A DNA stretch of 9,048 bases, taken from JBKDZR01 sp047971485. Lineage in GTDB: Bacteria; Pseudomonadota; Alphaproteobacteria; Rhodobacterales; Rhodobacteraceae. The position numbers were made by a program, and so were the translations under genes. The stretch spans positions 1-9,048 of the forward strand of contig JBKDZR010000016.1 of the NCBI GenBank assembly GCA_047971485.1, given 5' to 3'. Every line of letters starts with the position of its first letter. Position 1 is the stretch's first letter. The notes under the pieces are model-generated. The model had not been told where the DNA came from, made no database searches, and worked only from the letters and a program-made list of their open reading frames with translations. Shown here one piece after another: positions 1-6,050 of the stretch.

Positions 1-397
1 ATCCCCTCGGCGCGGGACAAGCCCGGAACGGGCGCCGCGCCATCACTGGGGCGGCCCACCGGTCTGGCGCTCGGCCACCGTTACGCGACGCTCTGAGGTT
101 TTGCTACCACGGCTGCCATGAACCGCGCTGATCACAGGGTGGATGCGCCAGCCCCCGGTCCGGCGCTGGCGTGGCTTGCGCGCTGGTGGTAACGGCAGCT
201 TCGTCCGCATAGCCTCCGCTGGGTCATGCAACCGCGAAGGTCCGGTGTTGGGCCGAAAATGTTTGACGTTCAGGTTGGAAATGTGTGGCGCCACTGCCCC
301 GCCTCTGCGGCCGTACGCATGATGCTCGGGGGGCAATCCATGGCGGTCCGGCACCATCCGGGTTGCCGCCCTGCGCGCCCGGGTCCATAACGCCACC
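1..397. other. Upstream region without a convincing gene
   Basis: I find no reading frame here that looks like protein. Frame +1 is open from base 1 to a TGA at 94-96 and could be the last residues of an upstream gene, but the peptide is not recognisable. A minus-strand frame covers the stretch but is only the extension of a shadow of the next gene. What can be seen is a 5-bp GC hairpin (GCCCG, GAA, CGGGC at 21-33) and one copy of a dispersed repeat (191-255). No tRNA is visible. In relatives ruvB often lies upstream of this locus, but I see no RuvB tail here. Confidence 0.5.
191..255 (+). repeat. Dispersed intergenic repeat, copy A
   Basis: The 23 bases at 191-213 match the reverse complement of 1681-1703 at 20 of 23 positions. 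The match continues more loosely: GGTC (239-242) and GGGCCG (250-255) recur in the same order in copy B with 1-bp different spacing, while copy B is 11 bp shorter between the core and GGTC. Both copies are in non-coding DNA, in opposite orientation. This looks like a family of short interspersed repeats. Its nature (MITE, remnant of a mobile element, or structured RNA) is not determined. Confidence 0.55.
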
Positions 398-1042
398 ATG
401 ACCCCCGAGGACATCACCGCCCATTTCACCCGCTCCGATGGCAACTTTCTGTTCGCCCGCTGGGGCCGGCCGATTGCGCCCGTGGCCTTCGGCGTGGCCG
501 ATGAAACCCTGCCGGTGATCAAGGGGGCGCTGGAGGCGGTGACCCAACTTGCCGGCCACAGTCTGGTGGAGACAGACCCGGAACTGGGCTCAAACCTGCT
601 GATCTTTTTCCTGAGGGACTGGGCCGAGTTGACGGATCTGCCCGATCTGGACCGGATGATCCCCGATCTCGGCCCGTTGGTCCGCCGTTTGCAGGCCGCC
701 GATGCCAGCCAGTATCGGGCCTTCCGCTTCGATCCGACGGGTGCGATCCGGGCCTGTTTCACCTTCCTGCGCATGGAGGGGCCGTTGGCCGCGCTGCCGG
801 CGGAAACCCTGGCGCTGACCCAGGCGTCGCAGGCGATGCTGCTGTGGTCCGAGGGGGCCTTTGCTGATCGGTCGCCCCTGGCTGCGTTGCCCGGTGGCGG
901 CACCGTGTTGCGGCCAGAGGTGGGCGCGCTCCTGCGTGCGGCCTATGATCCGGCGATCCCGGCCATGTCCACCGATCCGGCCCTTGCGCTGCGTCTTTAT
1001 GCCCGGCTTGGCGTGGATGCGCAGGATCCGCGCCATGCATGA
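398..1042 (+). CDS. Conserved-looking hypothetical protein upstream of ybgC
   Basis: This encodes 214 residues of unknown function. The protein appears soluble: there is no signal peptide or membrane segment, and composition is balanced, with alternating hydrophobic and charged stretches typical of a real globular protein. Notable segments are an aromatic/basic N-terminus (FLFARWGRP, about residues 18-26) and an acidic middle (about residues 60-90). ATG 398 is the first usable start after an in-frame TGA at 320-322; no strong Shine-Dalgarno sequence precedes it. Its TGA (1040-1042) lies inside the start of ybgC, an 8-nt overlap that implies translational coupling. I recall unannotated proteins of this kind beside ybgC in Rhodobacteraceae, but that is memory and not shown here. 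I assign no function. Confidence 0.82.
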   Translation: MTPEDITAHFTRSDGNFLFARWGRPIAPVAFGVADETLPVIKGALEAVTQLAGHSLVETDPELGSNLLIFFLRDWAELTDLPDLDRMIPDLGPLVRRLQAADASQYRAFRFDPTGAIRACFTFLRMEGPLAALPAETLALTQASQAMLLWSEGAFADRSPLAALPGGGTVLRPEVGALLRAAYDPAIPAMSTDPALALRLYARLGVDAQDPRHA

Positions 1043-1436
1043 GATGGCCTTGCGCGTTTATTATGAAGACACGGATTTCGGGGGCGTTGTTTATTATGCC
1101 AATTACCTGAAATTCATCGAACGTGGCCGAACCGAGGCGATCCGTGCCCTTGGCATTGATCAGCGGGCCCTCAAGGCCGATCACGGGCTGGTTTTCGTCG
1201 TCCGCCGGATTGAGGCCGATTACCTGTCTCCGGCCCGTTTCGATGATGTGCTGACCGTGCGTACCGATCTGACAGGGCTGGGCGGGGCGCGGGTCACGAT
1301 GGCCCAGCAGGTTTTGCGCGACAAAACGGTTTTGTTCGAAGCCGTGGTGGTGCTGGCGGTTTTGGACGATACTGGCCGTCCCCGGCGCCTGCCGGCAGGG
1401 ATCCATGCTGCGCTGGCGGAGGACGGGATGGCCTGA
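1035..1436 (+). CDS. ybgC: YbgC-family acyl-CoA thioesterase
   Basis: This 133-residue single-domain hot-dog fold thioesterase (4HBT type) is of normal family length. The signature is at residues 9-18, YYEDTDFGGV, followed by VYYANYLKFIERGRTE. The Asp of the DTD motif at residue 14 aligns with the catalytic Asp of the family. Such enzymes hydrolyse acyl-CoA or acyl-ACP thioesters in the cytoplasm and are classic companions of tol-pal, perhaps linking phospholipid metabolism to the envelope. ATG 1035 is preferred over in-frame ATG 1044 because AGGA (1023-1026) sits 8 nt upstream of it. It overlaps the preceding gene by 8 nt but is separated from tolQ by 511 bp, so it may be transcribed apart from the tol genes. 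Confidence 0.95.
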   Translation: MHEMALRVYYEDTDFGGVVYYANYLKFIERGRTEAIRALGIDQRALKADHGLVFVVRRIEADYLSPARFDDVLTVRTDLTGLGGARVTMAQQVLRDKTVLFEAVVVLAVLDDTGRPRRLPAGIHAALAEDGMA

Positions 1437-1648
1437 GGGCTGCCCTGTCCGGTGTGGCCGGGAACAGGACCACGCCCCAGCCGCACAGCGCCGGGCCACG
1501 ATCCAGACCTGTGAACCGTGCGCTTTATTGGGGTCATGGTCGCGTGCCCTCTCCTCAGGGTTTTGCGCCTCTGTCAGCCAATCGCCGGACCGGGGGGCGG
1601 GCCTTTGCGGTGCGGCGCCCTGCGGGTTCTTTCCACGCATAATACCAA

Positions 1649-1703
1649 CGGCCCTAAGGATTGACCGCTTGCGACAGGCAGCTTTGCGGACAAAGCTGTC
1701 GTT
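1649..1703 (-). repeat. Dispersed intergenic repeat, copy B (inverted)
   Basis: On the minus strand this stretch repeats copy A of 191-255. The core (1681-1703) is 20/23 identical. Then GGTC (complement of 1663-1666) and GGGCCG (complement of 1649-1654) follow in the same order. The core contains a perfect 8-bp hairpin, CAGCTTTG (1679-1686), loop CGGA, CAAAGCTG (1691-1698). There is no T-run after it, so it is not a standard terminator. Confidence 0.55.
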
Positions 1704-1783
1704 GATCCCACCCCACCCCGGCGCGGCTGGCTCTGCTGGTGGCTAAGGTCAACAAGGCCTCAAAGCGGTCATTTCCCAAGGCC
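1650..1783. repeat. 134-bp fold-back with imperfect 21-bp inverted ends
   Basis: The 21 bases at 1650-1670 match the reverse complement of 1763-1783 at 16 of 21 positions, including a perfect 9-bp block, TGACCGCTT (1662-1670) against AAGCGGTCA (1763-1771), and GGCC at both outer ends. A further hairpin (1679-1698) lies inside. No clear target-site duplication flanks it. It may be a small non-autonomous element (MITE-like) or a structured RNA. It is too short to encode anything. Confidence 0.45.
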
Positions 1784-1785
1784 AT

Positions 1786-1794
1786 TGATATAAG
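1786..1794 (+). promoter_or_regulatory. Candidate extended -10 promoter for the tol operon
   Basis: TGATATAAG at 1786-1794 reads as a TGn extended -10 followed by TATAAG, 5 of 6 matches to the sigma-70 consensus. The -35 at 17-bp spacing (1766-1771, CGGTCA) is poor, as is tolerated by extended -10 promoters. The predicted transcription start is near 1801, leaving a leader of about 147 nt before tolQ. An AT-rich hexamer is noticeable in this GC-rich context, but one motif is weak evidence. Confidence 0.35.
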
Positions 1795-1797
1795 GGT

Positions 1798-1810
1798 GGG
1801 GTCGGACCCC
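1798..1810. promoter_or_regulatory. Perfect dyad at the predicted tolQ transcription start
   Basis: GGGGTC, one central G, GACCCC form a perfect 6-bp dyad. It covers the start site predicted from the extended -10 at 1786-1794, a position typical of a repressor operator. Alternatively it would be a short GC hairpin at the very 5' end of the mRNA. No regulator can be named. Confidence 0.3.
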
Positions 1811-1947
1811 TGACACAAGCTGCCCCTGGGTCATCTGCGCACGATCTTGTGTAGCAACCCCGTGATGGCGGTGACGCGCCGCATGCGCTAAAGTGCCCGT
1901 AATCAAGAGCGCGGGGCAGACCCGCGCCAGCACTACGGGCAGATCTC

Positions 1948-2619
1948 ATGGAACCGATAGATTTCTCTCTTCTGGCACTTTTCGCGCGCGCCACGCTGAC
2001 CGTGAAACTGGTGATGCTGCTGCTGATCGGGGCGTCGGTCTGGGCCTGGGCGATCATCATCCAGAAGCACATCGCCTACAAGCTGGCCCGCCATCAGGCC
2101 AGGGCCTTTGACAGTGCCTTCTGGTCGGGGGAGCCGCTGGATGGGCTCTATGCCGAGATCGGCGATGCGCCGCGCAGTGCCCCGCAGCGGATTTTCGTGG
2201 CGGGCATGACCGAATGGAACCGATCCCAGCGCGACAGCGGGGGGATGATCCCCAACGCCTCGGCGCGGATCGACCGCAGCATGGATGTGGTGATCGCGCG
2301 GGAAACCGAGACGCTGAATGCCGGGCTGCCGTTTCTGGCCACGGTCGGGTCGACCGCGCCGTTCGTCGGGTTGTTCGGTACGGTCTGGGGCATAAAGCAC
2401 GCGTTTGAACAGATCGCCCAACAACAAAGCACCAACCTTGCCGTTGTCGCCCCGGGCATTGCCGAGGCCTTGCTGGCCACCGGCCTGGGGCTGCTGGCGG
2501 CGATCCCGGCGGTGATCTTTTACAACAAGCTCAGCGCAGACAGTGCCCGGATCACCGGCGGATATGAGACCTTCGCCGATGAGTTCGCAACCCTGCTGTC
2601 ACGCGAGATGGATGACTGA
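1948..2619 (+). CDS. tolQ: TolQ, proton-channel subunit of the Tol motor
   Basis: TolQ (223 residues) is the inner-membrane subunit of the ExbB/MotA family that, with TolR, converts proton motive force into movement of TolA. Three membrane segments are visible: about residues 17-38, 127-149 and 166-191. The large cytoplasmic loop lies between the first and second, and a cytoplasmic tail ends the protein. The family signatures are in the second and third helices: FVGLFGTVWGI (139-149) and the APGIAEALLATGLGLLAAIPA stretch (168-188). Thr145 and Thr178 sit where the polar residues lining the ion path are expected. The Shine-Dalgarno sequence before ATG 1948 is weak. Its stop overlaps the tolR start by one base (TGATG). 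Length is normal. Confidence 0.98.
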   Translation: MEPIDFSLLALFARATLTVKLVMLLLIGASVWAWAIIIQKHIAYKLARHQARAFDSAFWSGEPLDGLYAEIGDAPRSAPQRIFVAGMTEWNRSQRDSGGMIPNASARIDRSMDVVIARETETLNAGLPFLATVGSTAPFVGLFGTVWGIKHAFEQIAQQQSTNLAVVAPGIAEALLATGLGLLAAIPAVIFYNKLSADSARITGGYETFADEFATLLSREMDD

Positions 2620-3098
2620 TGGGCGCAGCATTGCACAAACCCGGGGATCGGGGGGGGCGCCGGCGGCGCCGTGCCGCCGCCCAGCCCATGGCCGAGATCA
2701 ACGTCACGCCCTTTGTCGATGTGATGCTGGTGCTGCTGATCATCTTCATGGTCGCGGCGCCGTTGATGACGGTGGGGGTGCCGGTGGATCTGCCGGACAC
2801 CGCCGCCACGGCCCTGCCCACCCCGGAAGAAGAGCCCCTCAGCCTGACCATCGACGCCGAGGGCCAGGTGATGATCCAGAACAGCCCCGTTGCCCCCGAT
2901 CAGCTGCTGCCACGCCTGCGGGCCATTGCCGCCGAACGGGCCAGTGATCAGATCTATCTGCGCGCTGATGGCCGGGTCCCCTATGAGGTGGTGATGCAGG
3001 TCATGGGGGCGCTGAACGCCGGCGGGTTCCGCAATATCGGGCTGGTCACCGAGGAAGGCGGGCCTGATTTCGGTGGCCGGGATCAGGGGAACCGCTAG
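2619..3098 (+). CDS. tolR: TolR, ExbD-like subunit of the Tol motor
   Basis: TolR (159 residues) is the single-span partner of TolQ. An Arg-rich cytoplasmic N-terminus (GGRRRRRA, residues 12-19) precedes the signature AEINVTPFVDVMLVLLIIFMV (25-45). Asp34 in the membrane helix corresponds to the protonatable Asp essential in TolR/ExbD proteins. The rest (about 50-159) is the periplasmic domain that dimerises and, in characterised homologues, binds peptidoglycan. ATG 2619 overlaps the tolQ stop by one base. In-frame ATG 2688 (Met24) would remove the basic N-terminus and is less likely. tolA starts 3 nt after its TAG stop. Confidence 0.97.
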   Translation: MGAALHKPGDRGGRRRRRAAAQPMAEINVTPFVDVMLVLLIIFMVAAPLMTVGVPVDLPDTAATALPTPEEEPLSLTIDAEGQVMIQNSPVAPDQLLPRLRAIAAERASDQIYLRADGRVPYEVVMQVMGALNAGGFRNIGLVTEEGGPDFGGRDQGNR

Positions 3099-3101
3099 GC
3101 C

Positions 3102-4157
3102 ATGCAGCGCGGTTTGCGCATATCCGCCCTTGGCCATGGGGCGCTGATCCTGGCGACGGTGATCGGCTGGCCGTTTACCCGGGCGCCGGCACCGGCCATA
3201 CCCCAGGCGGTCAGTGTGTCGCTGGTTTCGGCAGCGGATGTTGCCCCGGCGGCCCCGGCTGGATCGGCACAACAGATGGCCGCCCTGCCGCCTCCGGCGC
3301 CGCCCACCCCGCGCCCGCCAGCCCCCCCCGTGCGCCAGGCCGAGGTCCCCCAGGCCGCGCGTCCGCCCGCGCCCGAGATCGAGGCCGCCGCGCCACCACC
3401 GCCCGTTGATCGCGTTGCCCCCGTGCCTCAGCCGGACCCCGCCCGGGATCTGCCCGAGGCCCCGGCACCCACGCCGTCGCGCGCCCCCGATCCCAGCCCC
3501 ACGGTCACGCCCCAGGATCTGCCCGAGCCAGCCGCCCCCCGCGCTGCGGCGCCGCAGATCGTGACCGAGGCCAGCCAGACCGAGGATCGCCCGGCCCTGG
3601 CCCCGGCTGACACGCCGCGCCCGCCCCAGCGCCGCCAGCCCAAAATCCGGCAGGCTGCCCGTGCCGACGAGGACACCACCCCGGATCCGCCCCGTCCTGA
3701 TCCCGATCCGCAGCCCGCGCCCCCAGAGGCGACGGAAGCCGCGCGTACCGAGGATGCCGTTGCCGCTGCCCTGGCCGAGGCGCTGGCCCAGCCCTCACCG
3801 GATCCCGCGCCTGTGCCGGCCCCGGCTGCTGGCCCGGCCCTGACCGGGGCCGAACAGGATGGGTTGCGTCTGGCGGTCAGCGAATGCTGGAACTTCGCCG
3901 CCCTGTCCAGCGAGGCGGCCAAGGTTACGGTGGTCGTGTCCATGGACATGACGCCCGATGGCAAACCCGTGCCCACCAGCCTGCGTCTGGCCCGTCACAC
4001 CGGCGGCAGCCTTGACGCGGCCAACCAGGCCTATGAAACCGCCCGCCGCGCCATCCTGCGCTGCCAGGGCGAGGGCTATCCCTTGCCAGCCGAGAAATAC
4101 GCCCAATGGCGGGAGATCGAGATGACCTTCAACCCCGAAAGGATGCGTCTGAAATGA
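3102..4157 (+). CDS. tolA: TolA, envelope-spanning energy transducer
   Basis: TolA (351 residues) links the TolQR motor to TolB and Pal. Residues 1-7 are a short basic cytoplasmic end and about 8-25 the membrane anchor, which includes SxxxH (Ser8, His12), the motif expected to contact TolQR. Residues about 48-245 are an extreme Pro/Ala-rich spacer with acidic and basic residues scattered in it. This differs from the Ala/Lys/Glu helical spacer of enterobacterial TolA and recalls TonB. Residues about 247-351 form the globular C-terminal TolA/TonB-like domain, with ECWNF (261-265), VVVSMDMTPDGKPV (277-290) and AILRCQ (317-322). Cys262 and Cys321 could form a disulfide. AGGGGA at 3085-3090 is a possible Shine-Dalgarno sequence 11 nt upstream. 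Its stop overlaps tolB as ATGA. Databases may call it TonB-like. Confidence 0.93.
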   Translation: MQRGLRISALGHGALILATVIGWPFTRAPAPAIPQAVSVSLVSAADVAPAAPAGSAQQMAALPPPAPPTPRPPAPPVRQAEVPQAARPPAPEIEAAAPPPPVDRVAPVPQPDPARDLPEAPAPTPSRAPDPSPTVTPQDLPEPAAPRAAAPQIVTEASQTEDRPALAPADTPRPPQRRQPKIRQAARADEDTTPDPPRPDPDPQPAPPEATEAARTEDAVAAALAEALAQPSPDPAPVPAPAAGPALTGAEQDGLRLAVSECWNFAALSSEAAKVTVVVSMDMTPDGKPVPTSLRLARHTGGSLDAANQAYETARRAILRCQGEGYPLPAEKYAQWREIEMTFNPERMRLK

Positions 4158-5473
4158 TCCGCTTCATGACCGCCCTTCTTGCTGTGACGCTGATGCTGGC
4201 TGCTGCACCTGGCCAGGCCCAGGGCCCCTTGCGCATCGAGATCACCGAAGGCGTGATCGAGCCCCTGCCCATCGCCGTCACGCCGTTTCTGGCCACCGAT
4301 CCCGCACTGGGGGCGATTGCCGCGCAGATCACCGGGGTGGTCCGCGCCGATCTGGTGGGCAGCGGGCTGTTCCGCACCATCTCGGAAGAGGCCTATATCT
4401 CGCCCGTCACCAGCTTTGCCAGCCCGGTGCAATATGCCGACTGGAAACCGATCAACGCCCAGGGTTTGGTCACGGGCGAAGTTGTCCGCGAAGGCGGCCG
4501 CCTGCTGGTCCGCTTTCGCCTGTTCGATGTCTTCGCCGAGGCCCCCTTGGGTGAGGGGTTGCAATTCGCCGGCACCGAAGACAGCTGGCGGCGCATGGCC
4601 CACAAGGTTGCCGATGCCGTCTATGCCCGGATCACCGGCGAGGGCGGTTATTTCGACAGCCGGGTGGTGTTCGTCGCCGAAACCGGGCCCAAGAATGACC
4701 GCCGCAAGCGTCTGGCGATGATGGATTATGACGGCGCCAACCCGGTCTACCTGACTGACAGCGATGATCTGGTTCTGGCGCCACGTGTGTCCAAGGACGG
4801 GACGCAGGTGCTGTACACGTCCTATGAGACGGGCTTCCCCCGGATCTACGTGCTGGAAACCGGATCCCTGCGCCGCCGGGCACTGGACGATCAGCCTGGC
4901 ACGATGACATTTTCGCCGCGCTTCTCGCCTGATGGCCGCCAGGTGCTGTTTTCGCTCAGTGCCGATGGCAACACCGATCTTTATGCCCTGACGCTGGCCA
5001 CCGGCCAGCGTACGCGGCTGACCTCGGCGCCCTCGATCGAAACGGCGCCGTCCCATTCCCCCGATGGTGGCCAGATCGTGTTCGAGAGCGACCGTTCCGG
5101 CACCCAGCAGCTTTACGTGATGCCGGCCGGTGGGGGCGATCCCCAGCGGATCAGCTTTGGCCCCGGTCGTTATGGCACGCCGGTCTGGTCGCCGCGGGGC
5201 GATTACATCGCCTTTACCAAGCAGAACCAGGGCCGCTTTCATATCGGTGTCATGCGTCCCGATGGCAGTGAGGAACGGCTGCTGACCGCCTCTTTCCTGG
5301 ACGAAAGCCCGACTTGGGCGCCCAACGGACGGGTCTTGATGTTCAGCCGGGAAACGCCGGGGGCCGGGGGGGGGACCTCGCTCTATGCCGTGGATGTCAC
5401 CGGGCGGAACCTGAAACAGGTGGGAACGCCGGGGCCGGCCTCGGATCCGGCCTGGGGGCCGCTGCTGCCGTGA
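4154..5473 (+). CDS. tolB: TolB, periplasmic beta-propeller of Tol-Pal
   Basis: TolB (439 residues) is the soluble periplasmic protein that binds Pal and the C-terminus of TolA. Residues 1-22 are a signal peptide (MIRFMTALLAV, hydrophobic core, cleavage expected after GQA). About 25-165 form the N-terminal alpha/beta domain and about 170-439 the propeller. Repeats of the type SPDG-x-x-V-x-F followed by LY are visible, e.g. FSPDGRQVLFS, HSPDGGQIVFES, WSPRGDYIAFT and WAPNGRVLMFS. ATG 4154 is chosen because it gives a clean signal peptide, makes an ATGA overlap with the tolA stop, and has AAAGGA (4138-4143) 10 nt upstream. The in-frame ATG at 4106 would add a charged leader and overlap tolA heavily. 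Confidence 0.97.
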   Translation: MIRFMTALLAVTLMLAAAPGQAQGPLRIEITEGVIEPLPIAVTPFLATDPALGAIAAQITGVVRADLVGSGLFRTISEEAYISPVTSFASPVQYADWKPINAQGLVTGEVVREGGRLLVRFRLFDVFAEAPLGEGLQFAGTEDSWRRMAHKVADAVYARITGEGGYFDSRVVFVAETGPKNDRRKRLAMMDYDGANPVYLTDSDDLVLAPRVSKDGTQVLYTSYETGFPRIYVLETGSLRRRALDDQPGTMTFSPRFSPDGRQVLFSLSADGNTDLYALTLATGQRTRLTSAPSIETAPSHSPDGGQIVFESDRSGTQQLYVMPAGGGDPQRISFGPGRYGTPVWSPRGDYIAFTKQNQGRFHIGVMRPDGSEERLLTASFLDESPTWAPNGRVLMFSRETPGAGGGTSLYAVDVTGRNLKQVGTPGPASDPAWGPLLP

Positions 5474-5558
5474 TCGGGCGTTTCCATCCGGTCGGGGGGC
5501 TGATAGTTTCGGGCACGACAGGCTGCGGGCATAGGGATCCGCGCAACGGAGTATGACA
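5474..5558. other. Short tolB-pal intergenic region
   Basis: This is the only gap of note in the tolQ-tilS block, about 80 nt. It could hold a separate promoter for pal, as occurs in other bacteria, but I see no convincing -35/-10 pair and no terminator. It ends with the pal ribosome-binding site GGAG at 5548-5551. Confidence 0.4.
5548..5551 (+). promoter_or_regulatory. Ribosome-binding site that decides the pal start
   Basis: GGAG lies 1 nt before ATG 5553 but 7 nt before ATG 5559. Only the second spacing is normal, so the downstream ATG is the likely start. Either choice leaves the lipoprotein signal intact. Confidence 0.6.
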
Positions 5559-6050
5559 ATGACCCTACGTATCGCACCGCTGGTTCTGATCGCCGCGCTC
5601 GGTCTGGCCGGATGCAGCGGCAAGATGGCCAATCTGCAAGGCCCGGGGGGCGGATATGGGGCCGCGGGCGCGGCCGGGCCCGGGTCCGTCGCCTATTTCC
5701 AGCAATCGGTGGGGGACCGGGTGCTGTTTTCCGTCGACCAAAGCACGCTGAACGCCGCAGCCCGGGCTACGCTGGATCAGCAGGCCCGCTGGCTGATCCA
5801 GAACACCCAATACCGCGCCGTGATTGAAGGCCATGCCGACGAACAGGGCACGCGGGAATACAACCTTGCCCTTGGCGCGCGCCGGGCCAGTGCGGTGAAG
5901 GACTTTCTGGTCAATGCCGGGGTTGCGCCAGCGCGGCTGGAAACGGTGAGCTATGGCAAGGAACGCCCGTTGGAGATCTGTTCCGAGGAAGCCTGCTATG
6001 CCCAGAACCGTCGGGCGGTCACGGTGCTGGCGGTCGGGGCGGGGGCCTGA
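5559..6050 (+). CDS. pal: Pal, peptidoglycan-associated lipoprotein
   Basis: Pal (163 residues from ATG 5559; 165 from the alternative ATG 5553) is the outer-membrane lipoprotein of the complex. A short lipoprotein signal ends in the lipobox LAGC, with lipidated Cys19. A Gly/Ala-rich flexible tether follows (about 20-43), then the OmpA-like peptidoglycan-binding domain (about 48-160). The signature IEGHADEQGTREYNLALGAR (89-108) contains the Asp (94) and, with the next residue, the Arg (109) that contact diaminopimelate in homologues; QNRRAV (149-154) is also typical. Two cysteines four residues apart (141, 146) occur in ICSEEACYAQ and may be oxidised. Its TGA overlaps the cpoB ATG by one base. 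Confidence 0.97.
   Translation: MTLRIAPLVLIAALGLAGCSGKMANLQGPGGGYGAAGAAGPGSVAYFQQSVGDRVLFSVDQSTLNAAARATLDQQARWLIQNTQYRAVIEGHADEQGTREYNLALGARRASAVKDFLVNAGVAPARLETVSYGKERPLEICSEEACYAQNRRAVTVLAVGAGA

Larger units (their letters stand above)
1437..1947. other. 511-bp intergenic region between ybgC and tolQ
   Basis: No convincing gene lies here. Short plus-strand frames (for example 1454-1642) have Arg/Pro/Gly-rich, non-protein-like translations and no ribosome-binding site. The stretch holds, in order: sequence without recognisable features (1437-1648), a dispersed repeat copy in a 134-bp fold-back (1649-1783), an extended -10 promoter candidate (1786-1794), a perfect dyad (1798-1810), a spaced inverted repeat ACACAAG/CTTGTGT (1813-1819 and 1846-1852), and the tolQ leader. 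No hairpin with a T-tract was found after ybgC. Confidence 0.6.

Noticed and set aside
1..96. Open frame +1 ending at TGA 94-96, a possible tail of an upstream gene
   Set aside because: Only 31 codons are visible and the residues match nothing I recognise, so it cannot be called a gene fragment.
263..285. TTGACG as a -35 box for the hypothetical gene at 398
   Set aside because: No acceptable -10 hexamer lies 16-18 bp downstream.
43..903. Long minus-strand reading frame (286 codons)
   Set aside because: Translation is rich in Arg, Ser, Ala and Pro without domain-like segments, and it lies antisense to a better-looking protein at 398-1042. It is a shadow of GC-rich coding sequence.
1595..1632. 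GC stem followed by TTCTTT as a terminator of ybgC
   Set aside because: The stem is only 5 bp with a 16-nt loop and the T-run is interrupted and offset.
759..1640. Minus-strand reading frame of 293 codons over ybgC
   Set aside because: Antisense to ybgC, with no recognisable motif.
1454..1642. Short plus-strand reading frame in the ybgC-tolQ gap
   Set aside because: 62 codons, no ribosome-binding site, Arg/Pro/Gly/Ser-rich translation with no fold-like pattern.
2619..3098. TolQ/TolR as ExbB/ExbD of a TonB system
   Set aside because: tolA, tolB, pal and cpoB follow directly, so the Tol assignment is firm.
4106..4153. Upstream ATG of tolB
   Set aside because: It would add a charged 16-residue leader before the signal peptide and overlap tolA by 52 nt. 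ATG 4154 has better spacing and gives a normal signal sequence.
4076..5632. Minus-strand reading frame of 518 codons over tolB
   Set aside because: It is antisense to tolB, whose propeller motifs are unmistakable. The opposite frame is open because of G/C bias at third positions.
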